Of a DNA stretch of 64,000 nucleotides, positions 38,651 through 48,641 are shown piece after piece. Position 1 is the stretch's first letter. Each line of letters starts with the position of its first letter. The DNA comes from Candidatus Woodwardiibium gallinarum (GTDB taxonomy: Bacteria > Bacillota > Clostridia > Oscillospirales > CAG-382). Under the pieces are notes generated by a model. The model was not told the DNA's origin, made no database searches, and was given only the letters and a program-made list of their open reading frames with translations. The position numbers were made by a program, and so were the translations under genes. The DNA lies in NCBI GenBank assembly GCA_904419545.1, contig CAJFRY010000007.1, positions 1 to 64,000 of the forward strand, written 5' to 3'.

Positions 38651-39243
38651 AGATTGTGCTTGCCACCAATAACCGGCATAAGGTAGAGGAACTGACGCAT
38701 CTGCTCGCCGGAGAGGGAAGGGAAATCCGCACGCTCGCCGAGTCGGGCTTTTCCGGCGAAATCGTCGAGGACGGTGCGACGTTTGAGGAAAATTCGTACA
38801 TCAAGGCTCGCACCGTTTCCGAGCGGCTCGGCTGCATCGCCGTCGCCGACGATTCGGGTCTGGAGGTCGACTGCCTCGGCGGCGCGCCCGGCGTGCATTC
38901 GGCACGCTACGCGGGCGAACACGCCTCCGATGCGGAAAACCTCGATAAGCTGCTCGACGCCGTTTGTGGAAAAACCGATCGCCGCGCCCGCTTCGTTTCG
39001 GTCATCACCGCTGTTTTTCCCGACGGCCGACGCATTACCGCGCGCGGCGAATGTGAGGGAAAAATCCTTGACGAGCGCCGCGGCAGCGGCAGTTTCGGGT
39101 ATGACCCCGTGTTTTATTACGAACCGCTGGGCAAGACCTTCGCCGAGATGACGACGGAAGAAAAAAACGCCGTCAGCCACCGTGGGAAAGCGGTCAGACG
39201 GTTTGCGGAAATGTTTTTTCTTGACAAACCGGCCCGGGAATGA
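38647..39243 (+). CDS. rdgB: XTP/dITP diphosphatase
   Basis: 'LATNNRHKVEEL', 'ADDSGLEVDCLGGAPGVHSARYAG', 'GSFGYDPVFYYEPLGKTFAEM'. Confidence 0.95.
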   Translation: MKIVLATNNRHKVEELTHLLAGEGREIRTLAESGFSGEIVEDGATFEENSYIKARTVSERLGCIAVADDSGLEVDCLGGAPGVHSARYAGEHASDAENLDKLLDAVCGKTDRRARFVSVITAVFPDGRRITARGECEGKILDERRGSGSFGYDPVFYYEPLGKTFAEMTTEEKNAVSHRGKAVRRFAEMFFLDKPARE

Positions 39244-39301
39244 TAATCTATATAATATGTAAACGTACGGAATCCCGGGAATTGGAAGGAGAGCGATTTT
39301 G

Positions 39302-40171
39302 ATGGATGCGATCAGAGACTTTTTTACTTATGTCGGCAACCAGCTTTCCTCCGTCGAATTGACGGATATTATAGATATTGTCATCGTTGCGTTCTTCCTG
39401 TACTATCTGTTCAAGTTCGTGCGCGACCGGCGCGCCGGAAAGCTTGCGCTCGGCGTGCTGGTGCTGATGCTGATGCTTGTAGTGAGCAATTGGCTGCAGA
39501 TGCGGGTGACGAATTATATTCTCGAGCGCGTGGTCGACGTCGGATTTATTGCCCTCATCATCGTGTTCCAGCCCGAGCTGCGCAGCATGTTGGAAAAAAT
39601 GGGCGGCGAATCGATCAAGGGCATCAAAAGCCGCTTTGACCGCACCTCCTCGGAGGGCTTCCGGCCGAAGCTGGCTGAACTGTGTTATGCGGCGGAAAAT
39701 CTTTCCGCCTCCAAGACGGGCGCGCTCATCGTGTTCGAGCGCGGCACCAAGCTCGGCGACGTCATCCGCACCGGCACAGTCATCGACGCGGAAATCTCTG
39801 CCTTTCTTGTGGGGAATATCTTCTTCAATAAAGCGCCGCTGCACGACGGCGCGCTCATCGTGCGCAACGAACGGCTTTACGCCGCCGGCTGCTTCCTCCC
39901 GCTGTCGACCAATCCCGATATCGTCAAAGACCTCGGTACGCGTCACCGCGCGGGCATCGGGATGAGTGAGAACAGCGACGCTGTCGTCCTCATCGTTTCG
40001 GAAGAAACGGGCGTCATCAGCGTCGCGGTCGACGGCGTGCTCAAGCGCGGATTTTCGAAAAAAACGCTTGAAGCGTATCTCTCCGATCTGCTCATTGACG
40101 AGCAGAAAAGCAAACCCTCTGCGCGCTTCCGGTTCTTCAATCGGAAACGCGATGACAAGCCTGAGGAATAA
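39302..40171 (+). CDS. cdaA: Diadenylate cyclase CdaA
   Basis: 'LHDGALIVRNERLYAAGCFLPLS', 'GTRHRAGIGMSENSDAVVLIVSEETGVIS'. Confidence 0.96.
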   Translation: MDAIRDFFTYVGNQLSSVELTDIIDIVIVAFFLYYLFKFVRDRRAGKLALGVLVLMLMLVVSNWLQMRVTNYILERVVDVGFIALIIVFQPELRSMLEKMGGESIKGIKSRFDRTSSEGFRPKLAELCYAAENLSASKTGALIVFERGTKLGDVIRTGTVIDAEISAFLVGNIFFNKAPLHDGALIVRNERLYAAGCFLPLSTNPDIVKDLGTRHRAGIGMSENSDAVVLIVSEETGVISVAVDGVLKRGFSKKTLEAYLSDLLIDEQKSKPSARFRFFNRKRDDKPEE

Positions 40172-40229
40172 GCCCGAGGGGCAACACCCTCTCTGTCGAA
40201 TCCGATGAAAGGACGCTTTCGCGCACGCG

Positions 40230-41525
40230 ATGGCGATGGTGGCTGTGATGAAGGAAACGGATGATAAAGACAAAAAGCTGCGCGTCGGCGGCAAAAAGCT
40301 TGACAGGCAGCGTATATTGACCTTCACGGTCATGCTCGGCGCGTTCGTGCTGGCAATCCTGCTGTGGTTCTATGTCCTTGGCTATGACAGCCCGAATTTC
40401 GAAAAGCGCTTTGCCGGCATTGACGTGAGCGTTTCGGGCGCGGCGGAGCTGAAGGAGAAAAACGGATTTGCCGTGCTGTCTGAGTTTTCCTTTACCGTTG
40501 ATGTCACCGTCGCCGGCAAAAAAACAGACGTCAACCGTCTCTCCAGCGATGACATCAACGCATATATCGATATTTCGTCCCTGTCGGAAAACGGCCGCGT
40601 GCCCGTCCGCATCCAGGTTGACCTGCCCAACGGCATCCGTCTTGCTTCGCTTTCAACCGATACCGTGTATATTTACGTTGACCGCAGCGTCACCGCTGAG
40701 ATCGAGCTGGATGTCGAACTGACTGATTATGTGCTGACGGACGGCCTGCTGCTCGGCCAGCCGGTCTATACACCCAAAACCGTCACTGTCGAAGGCCCGG
40801 AGGGGGAGATCAACGCCATTTCGCGCGCGTACGCGTCCGTTGCGCTCGGGACGGTCAGTTCTTCGGTCACTGCGGTTGCTGAGGTCGAGCTGTATTATGA
40901 GAATGGTGAAAAAGTCAACAATCCGTATGTGAATCTTATCGACCGCAACGTTGAGCTCCGTGTGCCCGCTTATAAGGAAAAGGACGTGCCGCTGAAGGTG
41001 TACTTTATCGGCGGGATGATGAGCGCGGACAATGCCCTCATTGAGCTGTCCGTGGAGACTGTCCGCGTCCGCGGTACGGCTGAAAGCATTGATGCGCTCA
41101 GCGAAATCCGCATTGAGATGGATGAAACCGCGCTTGGCAAGGAGGGCATCAAATACGAACGCATTGTGATGCCGCCCGGTATCGAAAACGTGTCCGGTGA
41201 GACCGACGTCGAAATCTCCTTCCGCTTTTTGGACATTGCCACGCGGACGTTTGCCGTCCCGTCCTCGCGCTTTGTGCTCAAGAATCTGCCCGACGGACTG
41301 GACTTCACCGTGCTTGACGAAACGATCAACGTCTCCTTCAAGGGGCTGGTCGATGCCCTGCGCTATTATACGATGGATTATTTTGACGTCGTCATCGATT
41401 TTGCGGAATTTCAGCCGGACGGCAGCGGCGAATACTATTTGCCGGCGGAGATTGTCATCCTCCGCAGCACACAGAGCGTATACGCGTTCGGCAGCTATTC
41501 GCTGCATATTCAGGTCGACGAATGA
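40230..41525 (+). CDS. cdaR: YbbR-domain protein, CdaA regulator-like
   Basis: N-terminal TM, repeated YbbR-like beta domains ('VTVEGPEGEINAISRAYASVALG'), directly downstream of cdaA. Confidence 0.88.
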   Translation: MAMVAVMKETDDKDKKLRVGGKKLDRQRILTFTVMLGAFVLAILLWFYVLGYDSPNFEKRFAGIDVSVSGAAELKEKNGFAVLSEFSFTVDVTVAGKKTDVNRLSSDDINAYIDISSLSENGRVPVRIQVDLPNGIRLASLSTDTVYIYVDRSVTAEIELDVELTDYVLTDGLLLGQPVYTPKTVTVEGPEGEINAISRAYASVALGTVSSSVTAVAEVELYYENGEKVNNPYVNLIDRNVELRVPAYKEKDVPLKVYFIGGMMSADNALIELSVETVRVRGTAESIDALSEIRIEMDETALGKEGIKYERIVMPPGIENVSGETDVEISFRFLDIATRTFAVPSSRFVLKNLPDGLDFTVLDETINVSFKGLVDALRYYTMDYFDVVIDFAEFQPDGSGEYYLPAEIVILRSTQSVYAFGSYSLHIQVDE

Positions 41526-41543
41526 GCCGGCAAAGAAAGAAGG

Positions 41544-43625
41544 GTGAAGCGCTTGTTTTCGAATAAATGGCTGGTTAAGGAGCATGACGGATGTGCCGAG
41601 CATGAACTGATCGCTTCGCTTGGCCTCCGCCCGCTGACTGCGCGGGTGCTGGCCGCACGCGGCTATACGAATCCCGCGGCAGCTTCGTCGTTTATTCGCA
41701 AGAGCGGCCTGCACTTCTACGACCCGTTCCTGCTGGCGGATATGGATAAAGCGGTCGCCCGCATTGAACAGGCGATTGAACAGAAGGAGCATATCTGCAT
41801 TTACGGTGATTACGATGTGGACGGCGTCACCTCTACGACCGTGCTGTATACCTATCTTGCTGCGCGCGGCGCGCGGTGCTCCTACTTTATCCCTGACCGG
41901 CTTTCCGAGGGCTACGGTCTAAGCCGTGCCGCCATCGAACGGCTTGCACCGGAAGTTGACCTCATCATCACCGTTGATACCGGCATCACCGCTGCCGAAG
42001 AGACCGAATTCGCGCGCTCGCTTGGAGTGGAACTGATTATAACCGATCACCATAGCTGCCGGCCTGTCCTGCCGCAGGCTGCCGCTGTTATCAATCCGCA
42101 TCGTCCGGACAGCGCTTATCCCTTCCGTCAGCTTGCAGGCGTAGGGGTGGTATTTAAGCTGCTCTGCGCGCTCGAGGGGAACGCCGAGTCGGTTTGTGAG
42201 TGTTTTGCCGATCTTGTCGCCATTGGTACGATCGCCGATGTGATGCCGCTGACCGATGAAAACCGGCTGATTGCCAGCATCGGACTCGAACGCCTTCGTC
42301 GGACGGACAATGTCGGCCTGCGCGCGCTGATGGAGCATGCCGGTGTGCTTAAGCCGGGCGGTATACAGAAGCGCATCACCAGCAGTACCGTCGGCTATGT
42401 CCTCGCGCCGCGGATAAATGCAGCAGGCCGCATCGCCAACGCTTCGTGCGCCGTTGAGCTTCTGCTCTGCCGAGATGCCTCGCAGGCTGATGCCATCGCC
42501 GCCGAGCTTTGTGCGGTGAATAAGGTCCGCCAACAGACCGAGCAGCAAATCTATGAGCAGGCTGAGGAGCAGATCCGCGTTTACGGCAAGGATTCCCCGG
42601 CATTTGTATTGGCGAATGATTGTTGGCATCAGGGCGTCATCGGTATTGTCGCCTCGAAGATCACCGAAAAGTACAGCCTGCCTTCCATTCTCTTCTCTTT
42701 TGACGGGGATGTGGCAAAAGGCTCCGGCCGCAGCATCAGAGGTCTGAGCCTGATGGATGCGCTTGCGCATTGCGGCGACCTGCTGATCGAATACGGCGGC
42801 CATGAACTTGCCGCCGGCCTGTCGGTCGAGCGCGGAAAGCTGGATGCGTTTCGAAAGCGTTTCTGCGATTACGTCGGAGAAATGCTTCACACCGTTGAAC
42901 GTACGCCGCCCATTGAAGCGGACTGCCGCGCGCATTTTGAGGAGCTTGATCTTCAGACCGCCGAGGAATTGCGCCTGCTGGAGCCGTTCGGCCTGCAAAA
43001 TCCCATACCGACATTCCTGCTTGAGGAGGTTACGCTCGCCGATATGACCCCGCTTTCGGACGGCCGTCATATTCGCCTGCGGGTGACCGATGGCCGCCGC
43101 ACCGCAAATGCGGTCTTTTTCGGGATGTCGCCGAGTGAATTTCCGGTATTCCCCGGCGAAAAATGCGACCTGATCTTTACGCTTGACGTCAATGAATACA
43201 ACGGCAATGCTTCGGCCCAGCTCATCCTGAAGGCCGCGCGTCCCGCAAAGGCCGTGCGCGATACCATAGAGCATGAGCTGAGGCTTTATGCACTTGCCAA
43301 AAGCGGCGCGATCGAGGATGCGGGAGTGATTATGCCCACACTGGGCGATTTCCGCGCGGTGTTCCGTTTCCTCAAGCACGAGCTCAGCGGCGGCAAGAAG
43401 CGGCTGTCGCTGCGCTATATGCAGAAGCAGCTCCGCAGTACGGAAAACCGTCCTGTCGGTCTCTGCAAGCTGCGCATCATTCTCGATGTCCTTGAGGAAA
43501 GCGGTCTGGCCGACTGCAATTATCTCAAGGGCTACGACCTTGCCGAGCTGATGATTCTGCCGTTTTCGGGCAAAATAAATCTGGATGATTCAAACATACT
43601 CAAAAAGCTGAAGGAACACGCGTGA
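41544..43625 (+). CDS. recJ: Single-stranded-DNA-specific exonuclease RecJ
   Basis: 'ICIYGDYDVDGVTSTTVLY', 'ITVDTGITAAEE', 'IITDHHSCRPVLPQAAAVINPHR', 'GGHELAAGLSVE'. Confidence 0.96.
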   Translation: MKRLFSNKWLVKEHDGCAEHELIASLGLRPLTARVLAARGYTNPAAASSFIRKSGLHFYDPFLLADMDKAVARIEQAIEQKEHICIYGDYDVDGVTSTTVLYTYLAARGARCSYFIPDRLSEGYGLSRAAIERLAPEVDLIITVDTGITAAEETEFARSLGVELIITDHHSCRPVLPQAAAVINPHRPDSAYPFRQLAGVGVVFKLLCALEGNAESVCECFADLVAIGTIADVMPLTDENRLIASIGLERLRRTDNVGLRALMEHAGVLKPGGIQKRITSSTVGYVLAPRINAAGRIANASCAVELLLCRDASQADAIAAELCAVNKVRQQTEQQIYEQAEEQIRVYGKDSPAFVLANDCWHQGVIGIVASKITEKYSLPSILFSFDGDVAKGSGRSIRGLSLMDALAHCGDLLIEYGGHELAAGLSVERGKLDAFRKRFCDYVGEMLHTVERTPPIEADCRAHFEELDLQTAEELRLLEPFGLQNPIPTFLLEEVTLADMTPLSDGRHIRLRVTDGRRTANAVFFGMSPSEFPVFPGEKCDLIFTLDVNEYNGNASAQLILKAARPAKAVRDTIEHELRLYALAKSGAIEDAGVIMPTLGDFRAVFRFLKHELSGGKKRLSLRYMQKQLRSTENRPVGLCKLRIILDVLEESGLADCNYLKGYDLAELMILPFSGKINLDDSNILKKLKEHA

Positions 43626-45859
43626 CGGATATGGAAGAACAATTGCAAAGCCCGACCCCGCAGCCGCAGAGCGCACCCAACATCGACGCACTGCTGAACC
43701 GGCTGTCGCAAACCGGCGGGTATGACCTTGAAAAAGTGAAAAAAGCCTATGCGGTGGCCGAGGAATACCATCGCGGGCAGATGCGCCGCTCGGGTGAGCC
43801 GTATATCATCCATCCGATCGCTGTTGCGGAAATTGTGGCCGATCTGCAATTGGACACCGATTCCATCTGCGCTGCCTTCCTCCACGACGTTGTGGAGGAT
43901 TGTCCCGGCGACGATAACCTCGCTATGATCCGCCGCGAATTCGGCCGCGACGTCGCGGAAATCGTCGACGGCGTGACCAAGCTTGTTCGGATCCCCTTCG
44001 AAACCAAGCAGGAGGAGAGCATCGAAAATCTGCGCAAAATGTTCCTAGCTATGAGCAAGGACCTGCGTGTGATTTTCATCAAGCTTGCCGACCGCCTGCA
44101 CAATATGCGCACGCTCAACTACCGCTCCGAGGAAAAGCAGCGTTCCATTGCGCTGGAGACGATGCATGTGTATGCGCCGCTCGCGCATCGACTCGGTATC
44201 CAGAAGATTAAAACCGAGCTTGAGCAGCTTGCGCTCCGTTACCTTGACCCTGTAGGATATGAGGAGGTGCGGAAGGACATTGAAAAGCGCTACGGAGAGA
44301 ACAAGGACTTCCTGCAGAACGCGCAGAACAAGGTCGCTGAGCGGCTGGACAGCTACGGCATCCATTATACCATCGAGGGGCGCGTCAAGTCGATTTACTC
44401 GATGTACCGTAAAATTTATAACCAATCCAAGAGCTTCGATGAGATTTACGACTTTTACGCTATCCGCGTTATCGTCGATACCGAGCTGGACTGCTATGCG
44501 GCGCTCGGCGTCATCCACGAGCAGTTCAATTCGATGCCCGGCCGTTTCAAGGATTACATCTCTACGCCCAAGCCCAACCTCTACCGCTCCCTGCATACTA
44601 CTGTCATCGGGCGCGAGGGCATTCCCTTTGAGGTGCAGATTCGCACTTGGGAAATGCACCGTGACGCCGAATACGGGCTTGCCGCACATTGGAAATACAA
44701 GTCCGGCGAGCAGGTCAGCGAAGTGGTTGACCGCAAGCTCCAGTGGATCCGTACGCTGCTGGAGACCGAGAAGGACGGAGACGACCTCGACGAATTCGTC
44801 CGTCCGCTGAAAATCGATCTGTTCGAAGATGAAACCTTCGTTTTTACTCCTAAAGGCGACGTCGTTTCGCTGCCGAACGGCGCCACGCCGATTGACTTTG
44901 CATATGCGATCCATTCCGCCGTCGGCAATAAAATGGTCGGTGCTAAGGTCAACGGCAATATCGTCCCCATCGATTATAAGCTCCAGACCGGCCAGATCGT
45001 CGAAGTGCTTACCTCCGCTGCTTCCAAGGGGCCGAGCCGCGATTGGCTCAAGATCGTCCGCTCGGGTGAGGCGCGCAACAAGATCCGCCAGTATTTCAAG
45101 CGTGAAATGCGGCAGGAGAATATTCAGGTCGGCAAGACCGAGGTCGACCGCGAGCTGCGCCGCTTCGGGCGTAATTATACCGAAGCGCAGAAGGAAGAGA
45201 TTGTCCGCAATGTCGCTGCCCGTCTTTCGCTTGAGGTGGAGGATTTTTACAACAACATCGGCTACGGCGGCCTTTCCGTATCCAAGCTGACGACAAAGCT
45301 GCGTGACGAGTTCACCCGTGTCGTCAATCCTTCTGAGGCCGCCGCCAAGCAGCCCGAAAAGACGGTCCGGCCCGACCGTAAGGCCGAGGACCGCTCGCAG
45401 TCGGTTATCCTTGACGGACTCGAAGGCTGCGACGTCAAATTCGCCAAGTGCTGTAACCCGCTGCCGGGTGATCCGATCATCGGCTTTATTACAAAGGGCT
45501 TCGGTGTTTCCATCCATAAATATGATTGTCCCAACGCCGTTGCCGGGCTGCGTAAGCCCGAGGATAAGGACCGCTGGATCGTCGCCTCGTGGGCACAGAA
45601 GCCTGACCGCCAGTATTACGGCAATTTTGAAGCCGTGCTGCATATTTACGCCCGGTATTCGCCCAAGATTATTGCCGACGTCACCGTTTGCCTTGCCGAT
45701 TTGAAGGTCACGCTCAATTCGGTCACGACCCGGGAGAACGGTGACAGCATGCTGCTGATTGTCGGCCTGAAGTGCAGCAGCATAGAGCATTTGAAGAACA
45801 TCATCGGCGCGCTCAAAAAATTGCCCGACGTCCGCGACGTGACGCGGGCCGGACGATGA
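43622..45859 (+). CDS. relA: RelA/SpoT bifunctional (p)ppGpp synthetase/hydrolase
   Basis: HD domain 'AAFLHDVVEDC', synthetase 'DFYAIRVIVDTELDCYAALGVIHEQF...DYISTPKPNLYRSLHTTVIG', TGS and ACT domains. Confidence 0.97.
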   Translation: MTDMEEQLQSPTPQPQSAPNIDALLNRLSQTGGYDLEKVKKAYAVAEEYHRGQMRRSGEPYIIHPIAVAEIVADLQLDTDSICAAFLHDVVEDCPGDDNLAMIRREFGRDVAEIVDGVTKLVRIPFETKQEESIENLRKMFLAMSKDLRVIFIKLADRLHNMRTLNYRSEEKQRSIALETMHVYAPLAHRLGIQKIKTELEQLALRYLDPVGYEEVRKDIEKRYGENKDFLQNAQNKVAERLDSYGIHYTIEGRVKSIYSMYRKIYNQSKSFDEIYDFYAIRVIVDTELDCYAALGVIHEQFNSMPGRFKDYISTPKPNLYRSLHTTVIGREGIPFEVQIRTWEMHRDAEYGLAAHWKYKSGEQVSEVVDRKLQWIRTLLETEKDGDDLDEFVRPLKIDLFEDETFVFTPKGDVVSLPNGATPIDFAYAIHSAVGNKMVGAKVNGNIVPIDYKLQTGQIVEVLTSAASKGPSRDWLKIVRSGEARNKIRQYFKREMRQENIQVGKTEVDRELRRFGRNYTEAQKEEIVRNVAARLSLEVEDFYNNIGYGGLSVSKLTTKLRDEFTRVVNPSEAAAKQPEKTVRPDRKAEDRSQSVILDGLEGCDVKFAKCCNPLPGDPIIGFITKGFGVSIHKYDCPNAVAGLRKPEDKDRWIVASWAQKPDRQYYGNFEAVLHIYARYSPKIIADVTVCLADLKVTLNSVTTRENGDSMLLIVGLKCSSIEHLKNIIGALKKLPDVRDVTRAGR

Positions 45860-46299
45860 GGGCCGTCATTCAGCGCGTAAAGAGCGCGCGCTGTACTGTG
45901 AACGGCGCTGTTACAGGCGAAATCGGCGTCGGACTGCTCGTCTTTGTCGGCGTCGGCATCGAGGATACCGAACGCGATATCGCAAAATGCGCTGAAAAAC
46001 TGGCAGGGCTGCGTGTTTTTGAGGATGAGAACGGCAAAATGTCCCGTTCTGCCGCCGATGTCGGCGGCGGTCTGCTGGTGATTTCCAATTTTACGCTCTA
46101 CGGCTCGGTCCGGCACGGCCGCCGCCCCGAATTTCTGACCGCGGCCCGGCCGGAGAAGGCCAAACCCTATTATGAAGCACTTGTAAAGGAGCTGGAAAAG
46201 ACCCTGCCGGTCGCCTGCGGCGTGTTCGGCGCTGATATGCGGATCGATGCCTGCAATGACGGACCGGTAACGCTCTTTTTCGATACCGCGCAGTTATGA
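45856..46299 (+). CDS. dtd: D-aminoacyl-tRNA deacylase
   Basis: 'MRAVIQRVKSARCTVNG', 'LLVISNFTLYGSVRHGRRPEF', 'VACGVFGADMRIDACNDGPVT'. Confidence 0.95.
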   Translation: MRAVIQRVKSARCTVNGAVTGEIGVGLLVFVGVGIEDTERDIAKCAEKLAGLRVFEDENGKMSRSAADVGGGLLVISNFTLYGSVRHGRRPEFLTAARPEKAKPYYEALVKELEKTLPVACGVFGADMRIDACNDGPVTLFFDTAQL

Positions 46300-47777
46300 G
46301 ACTTGTCATCGACAACAGCACCGGATTCCTCAACGATTATTATTTCCAGACGCTTTGTCTGCTTTACTTTCCCGGTGAAAAATTTCCGGCCGTCCCTCCG
46401 GCGGATGCGCCCGAAGCCCGCATCGCGTTCATCGGAACGCCGGGCGATTTCTGCTGCACCGTTCGCCTATGCGTGGATGGGAAGACGGCCGACGGCGTTT
46501 TTTCTTCCTCCGGCTATGACTTTGCGGTCTTGCTTTCTCAGGAGGATGAAGCGCAGATTACTGCCGGCCGCGCATTTTTGGATGCGGGTGAAAAGCTGTT
46601 CGGCTTCCGGCCGCCCTGGGGCTGCATCACCGGCCTCCGGCCCGCTAAGCGCGCCCGCCATTTCCTTGCGCTCGGCAATACTGAGGATCGCGTGCGCAGG
46701 CTGTTTTCCGATGACTACCTCGTCTCGCCCGGCAAGACCGAGCTGACGATGCGTACCGCCGCGCGTGAGAACGCGCTGCTGGCGGGCGTCACTGCCGATT
46801 GCTGCGGGCTGTATGTTTCCATCCCGTTCTGCCCCACGCGCTGCGCGTACTGCTCGTTCGTTTCATACAGCAATAAAAAGCTTTTTGCCCTCATTCCCGA
46901 TTATCTGGAGAAGCTGCTTGCCGACATCCGCGATACGGCCGAACTGATCGCTTCGCTCGGCCTGCGGCTATCCGCCATCTACATAGGCGGCGGCACACCG
47001 TCCATTCTCGACAATGCGCAGACCGAACGCCTTTTCGCCGTCCTCGGCGCCTGTGCCGAACGGTTCGATGTGTCCGAATTTACCTATGAGTCCGGCCGCC
47101 CCGATACGACGACGGGCGAAAAGCTCGCCGTTGCCAAGCGCTGCGGCGTCAACCGTGTGAGCATCAATCCGCAGTCCACCTCGGACGCCGTGCTCGCGCG
47201 CATCGGCCGCCGACATACCGCCGCAGACTTTTTCCGTGCGGTCGAGACGGCGCACCGCGTCGGCTTTGGCTGCCTGAACGCCGACCTGATCGCCGGATTG
47301 CCCGGCGATACACAGGAGAGCTTTGACCGAAGCCTGTCCGACGTGCTCGAGAGCGGATTTGAGAACATTACCGTCCACACCCTCAGCATCAAGAATGCGT
47401 CACCGATCCGCTTTTCGGATGAATCGGTTTATGACGCGGAGGGCATATTTGCCCGTGCGTGTGTTGATTACGCATACAAACGCCTTTGCGGCGAAGGGTA
47501 CGCGCCCTATTATTTTTACCGTCAGAAAAATACTGTCGGCAACGCGGAAAATACCGGTTATTCTATAATCGGAGCGGAGGGGATCTATAATATACTGATG
47601 ATGGAGGAGTACGCGAGCGTGTTTGCCTGCGGCGCCGGCGCGATTACCAAGCTGGTTTCGCCTGATAAGCAGGTCATTGAACGGCTCGCGCACCCCAAGT
47701 ATCCGTTTGAGTATCTCGGCCCGAACTGCGGTCTGCGGACGGACGAGGTGCGGAAATTCTATGGGAGATATTTTTGA
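46296..47777 (+). CDS. hemZ: HemZ-like coproporphyrinogen dehydrogenase (radical SAM)
   Basis: 'SIPFCPTRCAYCSFVSYSN' CxxxCxxC; 'YIGGGTPSIL'; 'NADLIAGLPGDTQESF'. Confidence 0.92.
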   Translation: MRLVIDNSTGFLNDYYFQTLCLLYFPGEKFPAVPPADAPEARIAFIGTPGDFCCTVRLCVDGKTADGVFSSSGYDFAVLLSQEDEAQITAGRAFLDAGEKLFGFRPPWGCITGLRPAKRARHFLALGNTEDRVRRLFSDDYLVSPGKTELTMRTAARENALLAGVTADCCGLYVSIPFCPTRCAYCSFVSYSNKKLFALIPDYLEKLLADIRDTAELIASLGLRLSAIYIGGGTPSILDNAQTERLFAVLGACAERFDVSEFTYESGRPDTTTGEKLAVAKRCGVNRVSINPQSTSDAVLARIGRRHTAADFFRAVETAHRVGFGCLNADLIAGLPGDTQESFDRSLSDVLESGFENITVHTLSIKNASPIRFSDESVYDAEGIFARACVDYAYKRLCGEGYAPYYFYRQKNTVGNAENTGYSIIGAEGIYNILMMEEYASVFACGAGAITKLVSPDKQVIERLAHPKYPFEYLGPNCGLRTDEVRKFYGRYF

Positions 47778-47780
47778 ACG

Positions 47781-48629
47781 ATGAATATGACCGAAAAAAT
47801 TGCAAGAGAAGAAAGCGGTTATGAGCGGGCGCTGCTGGATGCGGCAAAAACCGTTATTGAGGGCGGCGCCAAGCTTGTGCTGATCACCGGCGGCTCATGC
47901 GCGGGGAAGACGACTACCACGAAAAAGCTGTCGCAGTATATCCGTGACGCCGGCCGCCGCTGTCACACCGTTTCGATCGACGACTTTTATAAAAATCCGG
48001 ACGATGTGCCTCTGGACGAAAACGGGGTACGCGACCTCGAGGGAATTGAAAGCATTGATCTTGCGTATCTGCACGAATGTCTGGAACGGCTCGTCGCCGG
48101 CCGCGAGGCGCTGATCCCGCGGTTTGATTTTATGCAGAAAAGGCGTGCCGACGACTATGTGCCGCTTACGCTCGGAGCGGGCGATGTGGCTGTCATCGAA
48201 GGGCTGCACGCGCTTAATCCCGTCGTGTATGAGCGTTTTATCGATGAAAAGGAACTTTATAAAATCTATCTGTACGCGTATTCCACCCGTGTCAGCGAAC
48301 CGCGGCTGCTGCGCCGGCTGGTTCGCGATTTCCATTACCGTGACGCTTCCGCCGAAGTGACGTTTTCGATGTGGGAAAGCGTGAAAAAGGGCGAGGTTGA
48401 GAACATCGAACCGTTTGCCGAAACGGCGGACTTGAAAATAAACACCTATTTTCACTATGAAAAAAGCTGCTTTGTAAACGACGCGCGAGAGATTCTTTCG
48501 CTGCTGCCGCAGAACAGCGTTTACCGCCCGATGGCCGACGCAATCCTCGGCCAGCTTGCGGGTGTTGAGCAGATCGACATCGGACTGGTGCCCGAGAATT
48601 CGCTGCTCTGGGAATTTTTGAAGAGATAA
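47781..48629 (+). CDS. Uridine kinase / phosphoribulokinase family NTPase
   Basis: 'LITGGSCAGKTTTTKKL', 'VSIDDFYKNPDDVP', 'VIEGLHALNPVVYE'. Confidence 0.88.
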   Translation: MNMTEKIAREESGYERALLDAAKTVIEGGAKLVLITGGSCAGKTTTTKKLSQYIRDAGRRCHTVSIDDFYKNPDDVPLDENGVRDLEGIESIDLAYLHECLERLVAGREALIPRFDFMQKRRADDYVPLTLGAGDVAVIEGLHALNPVVYERFIDEKELYKIYLYAYSTRVSEPRLLRRLVRDFHYRDASAEVTFSMWESVKKGEVENIEPFAETADLKINTYFHYEKSCFVNDAREILSLLPQNSVYRPMADAILGQLAGVEQIDIGLVPENSLLWEFLKR

Positions 48630-48641
48630 AGGAAGCAAAGG

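Noticed and set aside
44045-45790. 581-aa minus-strand ORF opposite relA
   Set aside because: Shadow ORF of a highly conserved gene; no family-like sequence, product of GC-rich codon bias.
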